Both the position numbers and the translations under genes were made by a program. Below, in pieces: positions 1-12,489 of a stretch of 64,000 nucleotides of DNA; position 1 is the stretch's first letter; every line of letters starts with the position of its first letter. This DNA comes from Reticulitermes speratus (Eukaryota > Arthropoda > Insecta > Blattodea > Rhinotermitidae). The DNA is taken from the NCBI GenBank assembly GCA_021186555.1, contig JAJKFL010000010.1:1116001-1180000 (forward strand), in the 5' to 3' direction. The notes under the pieces were generated by a model. It made no database searches and was not told the origin of the DNA. It saw only the letters and a program-made list of their open reading frames with translations.

Positions 1-184
1 GGCGTTCTTTATTTTCAGACTGTCAAAGGGTTTCATGGTACACGCATAAATGCAATTTCACTCACGCCTAAACGAAAATCACGACTTTCCCTGCTTCTGT
101 ATTCATGCGATTCGCAAATGCCAAATAGCATTCTGTGCAATTTCACCCAAACTGGACAACAAACGTGCAGACTGCGGATGTCAG

Positions 185-490
185 TGTAGTTACGCTGCTA
201 AGTAAAGCATGGCTTTCATTCAGTCAGTTTTCTTGAAACTCAAAATAACTCAGTGAATAAATACGCACCTCTCCTGCGCCGAATTTTATCCAAATCGGAA
301 AAAAATTTTAGAAAATGAAGTAAAATTTCCTTTACATTCTTGCGTAAAGTATTTTCCATCACTGCATCGATTTTCACGAAATATCATATGCCCAACAAAA
401 TTACATGCAGATCTTATGCACCGAATTTTACCCAGATAGGTCAAGAAATATTGAAAGTGCAGGTAGAAGTTTATTTACGTCCTTAAGCAT
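185..490 (+). repeat. Dispersed repeat, copy 1
   Basis: This AT-rich segment matches 20,040-20,345 in order and spacing. Shared landmarks include the phrases 'accgattttcatgaaa', 'ccgaattttat' and 'caggtagaa'. It is non-coding, about 300 bp long and considerably diverged. The family is not recognised. Confidence 0.6.
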
Positions 491-1131
491 TGACGTGGTC
501 GCCATACAAGGCTTTCTTCTTTTACCTTGTAAACACACCTAAAAACTGGCTAATTACTTCACGCGGTGCCAACGGGTTAAGACCGGTTCTAGGGCCCATG
601 CAGCCCCCCCCCCCCTACCAATAGACTGCAGAATCTCTGTGCCGAACAATGCATGGTGTTGCATAGCAATAAACACAGCCAGTTGCTTCAGGTGCTACCA
701 AAAGCCGTATTCAAGCTACTGCAATTGTGGACATGTATGTAGGACACACTGTGTCCATTCATTCACCTGTCCGCGTCATTAATCTTCCAAAGTACTCGAA
801 GAATTTCGCCTCAGTTTGGTACTGGAACACAAACGAATTCGCATTGATTCCGGCAGACTAAATAGCAGCCTGCTTCCCAAGCAACTGCAGTTAAACTTTA
901 TATCGGTTTAACAGAATTGGTTTATCTTACAATAATGGATCGGAGACAAAATACAAACAGTATTAACGTCCATAACGTTTACCTGAACAGTTTTGGGAGT
1001 AGGAGATAATTAAAAAACAAAGGTAAATAAAATTTGTGATTTTCAAAGAATATCATCCCGTTGTGTTTTTAATTATAACAGAAATCAAGTCGAAATCCGT
1101 CCAAATACAATAAAATTATATTTATTATACA

Positions 1132-1270
1132 GAACTACATGTTTCGACCTATTTTAGGTCATCCTCAGTTTCACAATTTTAATCGCATATTACGGATTTA
1201 TATTTCTTCCTCAATATGTTTTAAACACAAATTGTGAACCTGAGGATGACCTGAAATAGGTCGAAACATG
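1132..1270. repeat. Inverted pair of hammerhead-like cores
   Basis: Two cores face each other. The minus core at 1,132-1,168 reads CTGAGGA, T, GACCT, loop, AGGTC, GAAAC, five bases, GTT. The plus core at 1,240-1,270 has the same CTGAGGA, a perfect five-pair stem and GAAAC. The flanks (attgtgaa, tataataa) are also inverted, so this is a short palindromic element. It could be part of a Penelope-like terminal repeat, or a MITE. Confidence 0.45.
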
Positions 1271-1439
1271 AAGTTCTCTATAATAAACAGAATTTTGTTG
1301 GAAACTTTTTGAGTGTTACGCGGTGTATTTAATTCCGGACCAGCAGAAACGTACTGTACCTGCAGTGCAGTTAAGTGGTAAAGCTGTTTCTGTCCCTGGC
1401 ACAAGGACATACAGGAGACGTAAACCTGTAGCTCCATTC

Positions 1440-1660
1440 ATTCTTAAGATGGGGACTTGATGGAGACGACTGGTCAGCCTCACGACCCGGCCGTTGTAAA
1501 CACGGTACCCACTGAATAGGAGGTTGGCTGAGCCACAGAGCTGGTCAGGACACTTTGAAGAAGAGAAAAATCTTTGCCACTATCGGGATTCGAAATCAAA
1601 TCGTCCAGTCTCGGTTCGATTCCGGGCAGGGACAAGAGAATGTTTCTTCTGCAGTAATTG
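1440..1660 (-). mobile_element. SINE, family A type (diverged)
   Basis: Read on the minus strand this has a tRNA-like B box near the head and the family body with 'gagccacagagctggtc' and 'cactgaataggaggttgg'. It is diverged from the younger copies at 27.5 and 51.5 kb. Confidence 0.55.
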
Positions 1661-2214
1661 GATGTCCAGGACATTGAATTATGACATATAGGCCTCCGAA
1701 AGACTGCACAGTCTTGCACTGTCAGCCAGTGTCACAGTCATCTGTGGCTGTGCATAACAACACACACATGTCAGTGTCTTGTTTAGCAACGGTACTGGAA
1801 ATCGTTTTTGTGGCCTTGAAAGACAGGAGAATGATGTTGCAGCTTCGATTGAGCGTGCACAACGTCGCCATTTCCTTCCTTCTAACAGATCCGCTGCAGT
1901 CACTCCCGCTACGCACATCTGTAAGTACTCATGCACGTGTCGTGACACGTCACGACTTCAGACAACAACACTGCAATTTTAGGAATCGACATTGTGTTTC
2001 ATGATCAAGTTTTGAGTGTCTAAAGACGCGTGTGTAAAAGGAAGTTCCCGTTTCCGGTTCTGTGCGTCCATGTTGGAGGATCTTTGGTGGAGACAAAAAT
2101 AGTCAACGCACTATCGCGGACTGAGGTCCAGTCTCAATAAAAAACGGCGCCCAAAATGGGGCCAACAGATGCAGTTGCCAGGAAGTATGCACTACATTTT
2201 TAAATACTCTACTC

Positions 2215-2455
2215 TTTAAATCGCGGAGCCGAAGTACGCTACGGGCTGAATGGTCCGGGGTTCGAATTCCGGCAGGGACAAGAGATTTTTCTGTCCTCCA
2301 AACCGTCAATACCAGCTACACAAAGGGCACTGGGAGTCCTTTTCCGGGGGGGGGGGGGGGGTAAAGTGGCCTCACCTCAACCTAGAACCCAGGTTAAGAA
2401 TGCGTGGCGCTCTACCTTTTCAGTGGGCAGGGAAAACATCGCCTTTATAACCCTG
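2215..2455 (+). mobile_element. SINE, family A, diverged
   Basis: It retains the end of a tRNA-like head (cgctacgggctgaatggtcc, then B box ggttcgaattcc) and the family tail ending before 'cctttataacc'. A run of about 17 G sits in the middle of the body. Confidence 0.6.
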
Positions 2456-2861
2456 CTGTTTAAATCGCCATAGAGATCATGGAAGGGTTAGCATTGTCCT
2501 AAGAAAAGACACGTCCCTAATGTTATTACAAAAGCGACATGTGGACTACACGTGTAGCTTCGGCGGAAGAGACGAGAAATCCATAAAGAGTTATTGTGGG
2601 GAAATCTGTTTGAATCAAGTCACAATTACTATAAAATGAAAGGAAAAACGTTACCGTAATACTGACGTGAATCTGAAGGAGATAAAACAAAACAGACTAT
2701 GTTCGATTCTAATGGCTGATTTTGGTATCTCAGTGTTGAAGAATCACGTCGTTCTACTCGTTCTACCACGTAAAGTATTTGCTCGATTCATTTCTTAGTC
2801 GCTAGAAAGCAGGGTAGCCTAGAAGTAATGCTAAGAAAACTGAGTAATGTGTTGAGGTCAG

Positions 2862-3020
2862 GAGAAGAGGTGGGCTGTTGTGAACACGGAAATGAACCTT
2901 CGGGGTCCCATAAAATGCGGGGAGTTTCTTGACTAGCTGAGGAACTGTTGCTAGCTTCTGAAGAAGTACTCTGCTGGATGGACTTAGTTTTGGTTTGTTA
3001 GTAGGTGTATGTATGTATGT
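2862..3020 (+). mobile_element. LINE 3' end fragment
   Basis: This matches the last part of the LINE copy at 55.6-56.1 kb (gggctgttgtgaac, cttgactagctgagga, actctgct) and ends in a TTAG-like tail. Only the extreme 3' end is present, as expected for a 5'-truncated insertion. Confidence 0.6.
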
Positions 3021-3277
3021 CAATTCTACCCCTATGACAACTGTCCTCAACCTTTTGTGAATCAAAACCGATAACGTTGTGGTGGCTTTAGAGGCCCCGT
3101 CTGCTTCATGCTGTGGGGAGTAGACAGTAATTCACATGTTTAATTATGAAGGAAAAAAATCTGTTTGATGTGTGCCGTTTTCTGGGGCATGACACCGTGT
3201 ATTCTGGTAGAACTTTTATGCTATGTCAAAGAGTCATTCTGCCTCCATCATCACAACAGATGAATTCGCGTCTAAGT

Positions 3278-3278
<1 letters not shown>

Positions 3279-3323
<45 letters not shown>
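3279..3323 (+). repeat. (TAA)n microsatellite
   Basis: About 15 uninterrupted TAA units. Confidence 0.95.
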
Positions 3324-3539
3324 TACGGTTTCACTTCCCAAAATACAGCGACATTCACTGTTACAACCGTTAGAAACTGAGATCTCACCAACGTGTTTAT
3401 TTGTGATATTAGATGTGTGTCTTCATGTAGTATGGAAATCAAACACGCTAAGCATGATCAGTTAGAAATTACTCCTGAAGGACACACAACACAATCTGCT
3501 GAAGATGTCCGGTTTTATCAGGTCGGTATACAATATATA

Positions 3540-3786
3540 GGCCGATCCCAGTGGCTGCGCGGTCTAAGGCGTGGGTCTGCGGCCGTTCGCTTGTTGGGAT
3601 TGCGGGATCGAATCCCGCCGGGGGCATGGATGGCTGTCTCTTGTGAGTGTTGTGTGTTGTTAGGTAGAGGTCTCTGCGTCGGCTGATCACTCGTCCAGAG
3701 GAGTCCTACCGAGTGTGATGTGTCTGAGTGTGATCGTGAAGCCTCGGTAATGAGGAGGTCCTGGCCCACTAGGGGCTGTTGAGCCA
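3540..3786 (+). mobile_element. SINE, family C (tRNA-Leu/Ser-like head)
   Basis: The head has a class II tRNA look: an A box in 'tggctgcgcggtctaaggcg' and a B box 'gatcgaatcc'. The body follows with 'gtgttgtgtgttgttagg', 'cgtccagaggagtcctacc' and 'ggcccactaggggctgt', shared with 17.9, 39.8 and 61.5 kb. Confidence 0.8.
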
Positions 3787-4261
3787 CTGGAAAAAAATAT
3801 ATACCGTATAAGACAATACTAATAACGCTTGCTAACTCTAAGACAACACTGTGGTCCCTAAACGTCGTCAGCTTATTAACACGAAAGACCAAGTTCCAGA
3901 CCCATGAAGCATAACAAGTTTCATTACAGTTCTGTACACTCAGAGGACTGAACTAGACACCTTCTGATTACAGGACTCTGCTTGAAAATATGCAGATCCT
4001 AGAAACTGGAAGCAGTCAGCTATCCTCACATGATCCGCGTGAGATGCTAGTTGAAGACGCCTGTAGCAGACGCTGTTGATGGGTGAGTACAAACGTGAGC
4101 ATATGCACTCCGTCTGTCCGTCCGTATATACTCAGCACACAACTAGGCAGGCTGGGGTATTGTAGGAGTAGACTACTGCCACGCGCCACCGGGACTTTTC
4201 TGTCCATTTAAAAAACACTGGGAATGGAAATCCTAATACAACACATAAAATGTACTTACTA

Positions 4262-4385
4262 CGAACTGAGTAAACGCTTTTGAAACAGGTATAACGCTGC
4301 CTGGCCGTTACGAGGTGATCCTAGCAGCGACCACGCCGTGCCGACTGCAGCTGTGTACAATGTTAGGGAGCTCAGCTCAGGCAAA
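4262..4385 (-). repeat. Dispersed repeat (partner at 23.9 kb)
   Basis: The reverse complement matches 23,905-24,010 almost base for base, including 'gcagtcggcacggcgtgg' and 'aggcagcgttatacctgt'. The partner is in opposite orientation about 19.6 kb away. The family is not recognised. Confidence 0.65.
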
Positions 4386-4779
4386 CAACATATCTCTGCT
4401 TTCAATATCCTATCATCAGTAATGCCAACATGGCAGCCGTATGAACTTCAAACATGAAAACCACACTAAGTCAAGGCAATTATATTTTGTTTGGTAACAC
4501 TTTTGGAATACGTACATGCTGTGCCGAGAAGTTTTGTTGAATGTAAAACGGCATGCCGGTGGCACCAATTCCATATTTAGCTTTATGTTTAAACACGGAA
4601 ACTGCTAAGTGCCTAGACCTAAACAATCATGAAAATGGTTACATATTCTGTATGAAGTGTTTTTGTATTTAAACAGTTACAAACATCATCGAGGCTACAG
4701 AACTTACGGTTGTCTTTCAATAAACTTAAAATTACTGACATTTACAGATCAGTCAGGATAATGACTAAGGAACGAGGTT

Positions 4780-4985
4780 CGACTCCCGAGACGGACAGAT
4801 GTGCTTCTCTCCACAGCATTCAGACCCATTCTGTGGCCTATCTAGACTCCTATCCCAAAGAAAATGGTGTTCTTTCGCCTGGGGTAAACCGGCCAAGATA
4901 TGAAACTGAAGCCTGATATCCACCTAGTGCCAGGGTTATTAGTGGCGGCTACCCGGAGCAGCTGGCTCTCTCCATCTTTAGGGTC
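4780..4985 (+). mobile_element. SINE, family A, old copy
   Basis: It shows a B-box-like 'ggttcgactccc', a family body with 'cctggggtaaaccggcc' and 'cctagtgccagggtta', and decays toward 4,985. Confidence 0.45.
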
Positions 4986-6216
4986 TAATTAATTTAGGAT
5001 TACCCAGACGACTTGAATCTTAATCTTCTCTTTCTTACGCAGACACTCTGCGTTCTCTGTGAGATATAAGCTCAAGTTTTACGTACAATTTACAATTGGA
5101 AATATTCAGATGGACATCAGCTTTCGAAAGTTCAAAAGGAGCCAAACGAAACAAAAACGAAAATGGGTTTCAGAGAATTTTTATAGCTCTAACTAACCGA
5201 GTTCAGCCAATTCGACTCGGTTTGCTGGGCACTCCTACTTACAAAGAACTGGGCGATCCACACCAATTAGCACAAGCAACTGTAGCATAAAATTCAGTGC
5301 ATTTACACTATTTCTAACGTTGCTAGTGAGATTCTGATAGTGCATGTGGGGTAACTTCATAAAATTACATTTTAATTTAACACAGCCTATTTTTGTTTTT
5401 TTACTTTTGTTGTTAAAATTATAAAATACTATTAGACTTGCATTCAAATTTAAACAAAATATTAAACGTTGTTGTTTCTTGAAATAAGCTGCGGCCCCCT
5501 TTAAACTTAAAAAAATATCAATTTCGCACGCTTACGATTTCAGTTTGACACCCCTGTTCTAAACTAACAAATGTTTTCAAAATCCTTTACAGGAAAGTAT
5601 GCACAATGGTGCAGAACAACGCTGTACACTTTGTCTTCATTTGCACACACAGGACAGTTTGTAATTCCGCATTCCACAAAAGTAAGCAAACAGAAGGAAA
5701 CTGGATTTTAAACCGTCAGTAAATGAGAAGACATGTCAAACAGCCGGAGATGTTTGACGGCTGTGTAACAGTGCGAGACAGACACAGCAGAAACAGAACA
5801 GTGGCAAACAGCAATAGAGAGTTCATTTCACTGCGACTTTAATTATTGTCACTGAAACCAAGAAATTCTGGGAATAACAGAGACTCCTACTTTCCTTAAA
5901 ATTCCTCCATGTAGGGTATGTAGTGGCTTAACAAACATACAAACATACAAAGAACAAAGTCAATGATCTTAAATTCATGAACGGTTTACCCCGCATTTTT
6001 ATTCAGTTCTACAATAGAGACCAAAAGCAGCACGCAACATGGTATGGAGACCGAATGCGTCTCATGGCTCCTACATGTTTCGGCCATGCTGGCCCATCAT
6101 CGGGTAGAACATGTCAAATGCAGAGCAGAAAGTACCTAAACTAAGTTTTACATTAAAAACTGTTGTTTGAAGTCACCTGACCTACTACATAGTATAATTG
6201 TACATTACTATATAGG

Positions 6217-6516
6217 TAAAGGTAAAGCTATCCCATTACAGGCCTGGACAGGCCATTAGGGTTCCAGGAGGTTGAGGCTCGAAGGATTTCTAGATAATCG
6301 GCATATGAAGGTGGCAAGGTTGTTAGCCGTGCTCACCGACCGCCTTTACCCCTCAGGAATTATTCCTGGTACTCATTTCTATTAGAGGCTGAGTCGACCC
6401 CAGGGCCATAGTGCGGCCGGAAGGATTAAGTCAATGAAAAATTCCAATGGCCCCATCGGGAATCGAACCCGCGACCTTCGGGCTTGTAGCGCAGTGCCTC
6501 AGCCAACTGCGTCATG
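6217..6516 (-). mobile_element. SINE, family B
   Basis: On the minus strand it starts with a tRNA-like head (tggctgaggcactgcgctac, B box gggttcgattccc). It continues through 'atggccctggggtcgactca' and ends with 'ggcctgtaatgggat'. It is nearly full length. Confidence 0.8.
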
Positions 6517-6897
6517 CAACATGTTTCGACCATAAAGGGTCACCATCAGATTAAATACTTATTAGAACACATAAAAGGCTATTATAATTGCTTTTACCAA
6601 ACCGAGATCTCAATTTTTACAATTTTATTTTGTTTTGCGTACGTTGCTTTTTTGTGATTAATTAAAATTTAACAATAAAATGAATATACTTATTACAATA
6701 GCTGTGTGGTGTCTCGGTATAGTCAAATGGAGTAAGACGGGATATTCAGTGTTTATATATCTCAATTGTGTAGTTATGTGTATGGTTGTTCCTGTTTATG
6801 AATCGGACGGTAACTTGTATTGCTACTTTCAACGTAGTACTTGGTTTTTTTTCCGAGAAGAGGTTTATATATTTACATAACAAATATACTGTTGTAT

Positions 6898-7110
6898 TAA
6901 CCTGAATTATAGTTAAACAACCTGTCCGTACCGCGCAGTAAACACACTCCGTCTCAGTTATACAAACCAATCAGTTAATGCTGTACAGTGAAATAATCGC
7001 TGTTTGTTCTGAGATCCACACAAAACACATAAATACACTGTGTGGGCAGAACGTAGAATTTGTGACTGTTAAACCTGGCGGTACATATAGTAACCACTGG
7101 GCTTTACAGC
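6898..7110 (+). repeat. Single copy of the 59.6-kb promoter-like repeat
   Basis: 'ccgtaccgcgcagtaaacac', 'ctcagttatacaaacca' and 'ctgtgtgggcagaacgtag' match the tandem units at 59.6-60.3 kb nearly perfectly, including the distal tail ending 'accactgggcttta'. Such high identity over 50 kb suggests a young mobile source, for example an LTR or a LINE 5' end. Confidence 0.7.
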
Positions 7111-7231
7111 ATTAATCTTTCTAGTTTTCGCATGTAGTCGAGTGAGTAAATATTTTCAGCTGTGAAAATACAAGTGCGGGGAAAAGATTCAAGTCTTCTG
7201 ATCTGTTACGTTGTGCCGACCGGTAAATATT

Positions 7232-7270
7232 TACAAACGTTTCGAAGGATCGTAGTGCCTCCATCTTCAG
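7232..7270 (-). ncRNA. Hammerhead-like core
   Basis: On the minus strand it reads CTGAAGA, T, GGAGG, ten-base loop, CCTTC, GAAAC, GTTT, GTA. The stem closes with five pairs, one of them G-U. A partial inverted copy of the same segment follows at 7,306-7,328. This is an inference from layout; activity is not shown. Confidence 0.35.
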
Positions 7271-7545
7271 GGTCAAGCATTCCAAGAAGACTGGAATGCT
7301 TTAGGATGCTTGACCCTGAAGATGGAGGTAATTGATCTTTCGGAACTCCGTAATTATTCATGAACCCACACGGCGTCACATCGCAAAAGACTTGAATATT
7401 AAATCAATAGCGCTGTGCTAACCTCAAGGCTCGCACAAGCACGGTATTCACTGAATGTTTTGTCTTAATTTAATTCCAAACTTTTTTATTTTAAAGCAAG
7501 TTTATCACTTTCATAATATTTATATGTGTTTATAGTTAGTACGCG

Positions 7546-7838
7546 GTACGCGGTGGCGCAGTTGGTTGAGGCACTGCACTACAAGCCGGAAGGTAGCGGG
7601 TTCGATTCCCGATGGTGTCACTGGAATTTTTCCGGCATTACTATGGCCGTGGAGTCGACTCAGCCTCTAACAGAAATGAGTACCAGGGGTATCTCGTGGG
7701 GAGTAAAGGCGGCCGGTGCGTAGGGCTAACATCCTTACTACCTTCATGTGCCGATTGTCTTAAAATCTTGGAGCCTGAACCTCCTGGAAACTCCAGGGCC
7801 TGTCCAGGCATGTACAGGGGTTGCTTCTATAATTAGTA
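7546..7838 (+). mobile_element. SINE, family B
   Basis: The head 'ggtggcgcagttggttgagg' and B box 'gggttcgattccc' are intact. The body runs through 'ggagtcgactcagcctctaa' to 'cctgtccaggcatgtac'. It is the best plus-strand copy in the first 10 kb. Confidence 0.8.
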
Positions 7839-9212
7839 CAGTAGTGGTCATAAACGGGACAACTTTGGAGCAAGTGTCACAGGGCTGTATCAGCAAACCG
7901 GAAAACAAGTGAGGCATAATATGCAAGCGGTTATTAAACCCTTTCGTCACTTACTCACAGGAACGTGTATGAAAGTAGAGAAACAGGAAAGACAAGTTCA
8001 GCCTGTTGGGGAAATACTACTGGAGACACACGTAATGTACGGTTGAACTAACGATTGTTTTGTTTTTGTGCTGTGTCATTCTTTCTTGCTTACACATCAC
8101 TTTATCACCGTACGTAACTAACTGATATGAGAGGCATGACGTGTCCATTGTGATGGAACCACCGTAGGAGTGCATTCTTCGAGATGTGTGATTCATGAAC
8201 CCCACACGGTGGGTACGTCCCTGTCCGGGTTATTTCATATCGAGGAATGTGGTCCTTCCGACAGTGCCTTATCGGCGACCCTCCCTTCAGTCCTCTGGTA
8301 TCCACACCTGAATCAGTTAGGACACTTGCTACTGCGTAGAATAATTTCTTAACACATAAATTGCTGTTATTTGAGACAATAAGGACAGGCTATGTGTTGT
8401 ACAACTAATATTTAAATGTCTGATTTCATTACATTCAAATCATAAGCAGACTTTAAAGTCAAAAATATTCGTCTGGTTCATGTTAGACGTCTAAGTAACA
8501 TTCACATCAGGCAGTACATTTGGAAGCCTCCACATCACTTACATATCTCGTGCCAAATGTCTTGTCGAATTTACAACATTCAAAAGGACGAACAGCTTTG
8601 GAGCACTCCAGGAATTGTCAAGTCGTCTCAGACATCTGACTACATGTTCATCTTCTACACTGTAAGTAGACGTGTTAGATATTCTGACTGCATGTCCAGC
8701 ACACAGGATGAGTGAAGCAGAAAAGCTCCCAGACTCTTGGTCCATTCCGCATCATACATGCAGCTGAATTTCCAAAGACCATGAAGATGAGCGTATTTAA
8801 AAAGTGTGCATCTTTCGCCTAGCAAGTGGCCATATTACGACAAAGTCTGGATTTCTAACCTTCACAAAAATTAGTACGTTTCAAACGTTCCCAAACGCCT
8901 TTCTGTTTACAGTGTCAGTTGTCTCACGGTACCTTTCGACATCCACGAAGGCCAGAATTTTACTTACTCGAGGTATTTTTGCGTAGATATCCCAAACATA
9001 AGTCCGATAATCAGTAAAAATAACTCTTGATATTCGTCAACCTACACACCGAAAGTTTGGGACCGATACGTGGCGGACGGTTTCAAATTCGGAATCTATC
9101 AAACAACTTCTGTCTTCCTTCTGTCCTACCTGAGTGTCTTTGTAATGTCCTTTTAAATCAATGGCGTCGTATTACGGCTCCAGTCGGTGCAGCTGTACTA
9201 AAAGTACGGCCT

Positions 9213-10133
9213 TCAGGCTTTCAGTTTATTGTACCAGAAGACAAACACCACAGCGACGATCAGCACCAGACACAAGACAGCTAGAGCCACTACATGTACA
9301 ACATTTATGGGATATAAGTTGACATCATGTCGCACATTGCCCGGTTGTGTGCTGTTGGTTGAAGATACCTCGGTGTATTTGTCGGTAACGGATGTCGACA
9401 AATGAATATCGATGTCTGGTGTTGTGTCTGTCGACGGAGTGACGATGACAGTGGACAGTAGAGTTCTGCACTCGACGTTTGTCAGCACATTCCAGCTGCG
9501 GCCCTGATACTGGGGAGGAAAGCGACACTCAGCGTCGGTGATTTCAAGGATGCCAGAACTCCAGATTACAACCGGCTGCAGCCTGCAATCGCAATCAAGA
9601 GGATTCTCACTGATGTACAGCGTGTTCAGGCTCAGCATAGGAGTCATGACCTTGACATCAAGGGTCGACAAAAGGTTGTTCCTCAAATCCAAAGAGATCA
9701 GTTCGTTCTGGGAAGCGAACAATCCAACGGGAAGTGTCGAAAGCTGGTTGCCTTTCAGGTCCAGGAACTTCAGGTACCTCAGTTTCGAGAAGAGGCTTGC
9801 TTCAAGGACTTGCAACTGGTTGTGGTTGAGGTTAAGAGTTTTGAGGCCCCAAAGTGGATCGAATATGTGAGCGGGAAGTGACGTCAGCCAGTTGTTCTCG
9901 AGACTCAGTTCTGGGAGCTGTTCGGCACCTGTCCAGTTGAACATGTTGTCCTTTAGTTGGGTCAGGTCCCTATAGCTGCAGTCTACGTCTTCGTTGTAGC
10001 ACTTGCAGGGTGACGGACAGTCCCAGCTTGTAGTCCCCGGGACTGTCATGATGAGAATGGCTAGAAATCCGGGTACTGTCAGCTGAAACCCATAAAAACA
10101 CACGGCCGTTCCTTCACTTGGTACTCCAACCAA
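9213..10133 (-). CDS. LRR single-pass membrane protein
   Basis: This is an uninterrupted 306-codon frame. After a hydrophobic signal segment (about residues 20-35) comes an LRR N-terminal cap with cysteines 39, 43, 45 and 52. Four to five leucine-rich repeats of about 24 residues follow (about 74-176, pattern LxxLxLxxNxL), then a C-terminal cap with cysteines 181, 183, 203 and 222. A Ser/Thr-rich stalk (226-265) leads to one membrane segment (about 279-301) and a tail of about five residues. N66 and N260 fit N-glycosylation sequons. This is the architecture of insect surface LRR proteins used in adhesion, guidance or recognition; I cannot name the orthologue. The 19-residue stretch before the hydrophobic segment is long, and a splice acceptor-like site (tttttatgggtttcag) ends at 10,083. 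The true start could therefore be in an upstream exon, with residues from about L18 onward encoded here. The tiny cytoplasmic tail suggests it signals through partners, if at all. Confidence 0.85.
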   Translation of the reverse strand: MVGVPSEGTAVCFYGFQLTVPGFLAILIMTVPGTTSWDCPSPCKCYNEDVDCSYRDLTQLKDNMFNWTGAEQLPELSLENNWLTSLPAHIFDPLWGLKTLNLNHNQLQVLEASLFSKLRYLKFLDLKGNQLSTLPVGLFASQNELISLDLRNNLLSTLDVKVMTPMLSLNTLYISENPLDCDCRLQPVVIWSSGILEITDAECRFPPQYQGRSWNVLTNVECRTLLSTVIVTPSTDTTPDIDIHLSTSVTDKYTEVSSTNSTQPGNVRHDVNLYPINVVHVVALAVLCLVLIVAVVFVFWYNKLKA

Positions 10134-11023
10134 CTAACCAACATACCAACCAACCAACTGGTGTTTAAGTAACTGAAATTTGACCGAGGAATGCCGAACA
10201 CGGACACGAGCGAGACAGAAACTGAAAGGGGTTTCCTATCTGCGCGGAAGCGTGGAGCTTCTATGACTTCGCCATATTGTCTCTCGTGCAACTGCGGATT
10301 GGTGTGTTGAAACATGGCAACATTGCACTTACTGCAGCCTGCTCGCTGCTCTGCAGTGATGGCAAATAACATCGTTAGTCATTCTGGCCCTTCATTTCAG
10401 GAGCGCACCCAAGCGGGGGGCTGCCGAGCTGCAGCTCCCCCAAACCCCCCAAAACCGAAATTTAAAAAACACAAACTTTGTAGATATTATGATATGAAAC
10501 ATTTTACGTGATTTACCCTTCAGCCGAAATCAGCCACTGAAATCAGCTGATGACTAGTACATTAGAATTTTGAGAAAAAAATTAATAAAATAAAAAACAA
10601 GAAGATAGGACACTGTGATTGTGTCATGGAACATGTAGTTATATTTGTATGTATATAAATGCAGGTGCAAAAACTTTTATGTTGTACTTATGACATGATT
10701 TTTATAACATAATTTTTAAAATCAAACCTAAACTTTATATAACCTCAGGGTTAGCCAACCCCCCCCCCCTTCCCCAGCAAAACGTTCTGGGTGCGCACCT
10801 ACTTCATTTCGTTCATAAATATTTTCCCGTTGCTGTGTCCATATTTTATTTACATTAACACGGTATAATTCGCACAAAAATGTGAATTCCCATTGCGTCT
10901 GAAGTGTGTCAAGACGCTCTAGCGTTTACGACTCATACATCGTCATCGCACATTCTGTTTTACTGTTTAACTTTTCTTACTTCGGACGATTAAGAACCAA
11001 CATATTACATACAATAAACATGG

Positions 11024-11267
11024 TAAAGTAAAGCAATCCCATTACAGGCCTCGGCAGACCCTTAGGGTTCCAGGAGGTTGAGGATCCCAGATTTCTAGAC
11101 AATTGGCACAAGAAGGTGGTAAGGTTGTCAGCCCTACGCACCGGCAGCCTTTACCCCCCAGGAAACATCCCTGGTACTCATTTCTGTTAGAGGCTGAGTC
11201 GACCCCAGTGTCATAGTGCGACCGAAAGGATTATGTCAATGAAAAATTCCAATGACACCATCGGGAA
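11024..11267 (-). mobile_element. SINE, family B, lacking the tRNA head
   Basis: On the minus strand the body 'ggtgtcattggaatttttca' to 'ggcctgtaatgggattgct' is present, but the tRNA-like head is missing. This is consistent with 5' truncation. Confidence 0.75.
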
Positions 11268-12015
11268 ACAATAAACATGGACACAAACCAATTTGTCTCT
11301 CTTACATGGTTGAGCCATATACGCCCAACTTCCGGGAGAATTAATAATATTAAAGGGGATTATTGAAGTTAAAGCCAAGTGCAGGACACAACTCATCTGA
11401 CCTGTTGCAAAGGGTCTAAACATTTAATCACTATACGGTGTGGAAAACCTAAAGACGGTACTAATTTAGTATGTCGCTATGTATTGAATTGCGCCATGAA
11501 ATGTTGGCAGGTATGTGGACGAACCAACAAAATACAGCTTTCTGTAGCCACAGTCTTACCACCAAGTACTCACCATCGCGCGCGAGACAGGCTGACTTGA
11601 CTTGCCGCTCGTCTGGAAGAACGATCTGAACAGCAGCGCTGCACGCCAGCTCAGATAAGCGCACTTCCTGCAGAAATATTAGTGCGCAGTTCACTCAAGC
11701 TCTCTTATCAAAATATCCGGTTCAGACCGAACTGACGTCAATTAAATGGGAGACAAAGCATAATTTCATTCGTGATGTGCAGGAATTAAAGAATTGCTCT
11801 CTGCGAAATTCTGCTTTAGAAATTTATAACTTGGTTGCAGACAAACATATATCGTAGAATGTCATCAATTTATGAATATTATGATATACTGACATGCAAT
11901 ATGCACTATACTTTTTAAACATTTTTATACTATTTAACATCTGTTTTTTAACTCTACAATTGCACATCTATGACATAATTAGCCAATGTTGTGTTTTCCT
12001 TTTTGCAATACCTCC

Positions 12016-12054
12016 CTGACGATGGTCGAAAAAGGCCGAAACATGTAGGAAGCT
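12016..12054 (+). ncRNA. Hammerhead-like core with stem I
   Basis: It reads CTGACGA (12,016-12,022), T, GGTC, loop GAAAAA, GGCC, GAAAC (12,038-12,042), AT, GTA. Upstream CCTCC can pair with downstream GGAAG at four of five positions, which is what stem I of a type I hammerhead needs. The stem III loop is only two bases here, which counts against folding. Confidence 0.35.
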
Positions 12055-12489
12055 TACTAAATAATTGTACACTTTTGTATCTAATTATTGTGCAGTTGTT
12101 GCAATAAACACTGTCAAATTATCTTACTGCGCGGAACATGGATAATATTAAATGGTTTCTCTGTTTTCCACCCCGTAGCCTAGGCACTATACTGACTGAG
12201 CTACGTCGGCCCGCTGTTTTTTTAAGATCAATTTTAATGTATACATATCCTATATCAGATCGATCTGTCCGAATGACGAGTGTTCGTTTGACCAGGAAGT
12301 TCCCGTTTACAAGTCCTGTCCTTCTGCATGACAAGGCAGGAGAAGCAGACAGAATACAAAGTGTTTGGCTCTCTGAACCTCAGATACCAGCTGTTGAAGG
12401 GGAATGAGGGGGTGCCCCTGCTTTATGGCGTTCCGTCACCACGTACTACTTCAATTAATCGCCATAAAACTCGGACATCTTTGATTTAA

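Larger units (their letters stand above)
1..9212. other. Intergenic, repeats only
   Basis: No reading frame here has family similarity, splice logic or coding character that I can support. The region holds SINE copies, one LINE 3' end, short hairpin elements, a TAA microsatellite and a promoter-like repeat copy, all listed separately. In 491-1,120, 5,560-6,200 and 7,840-9,000 I see nothing recognisable. Confidence 0.7.
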
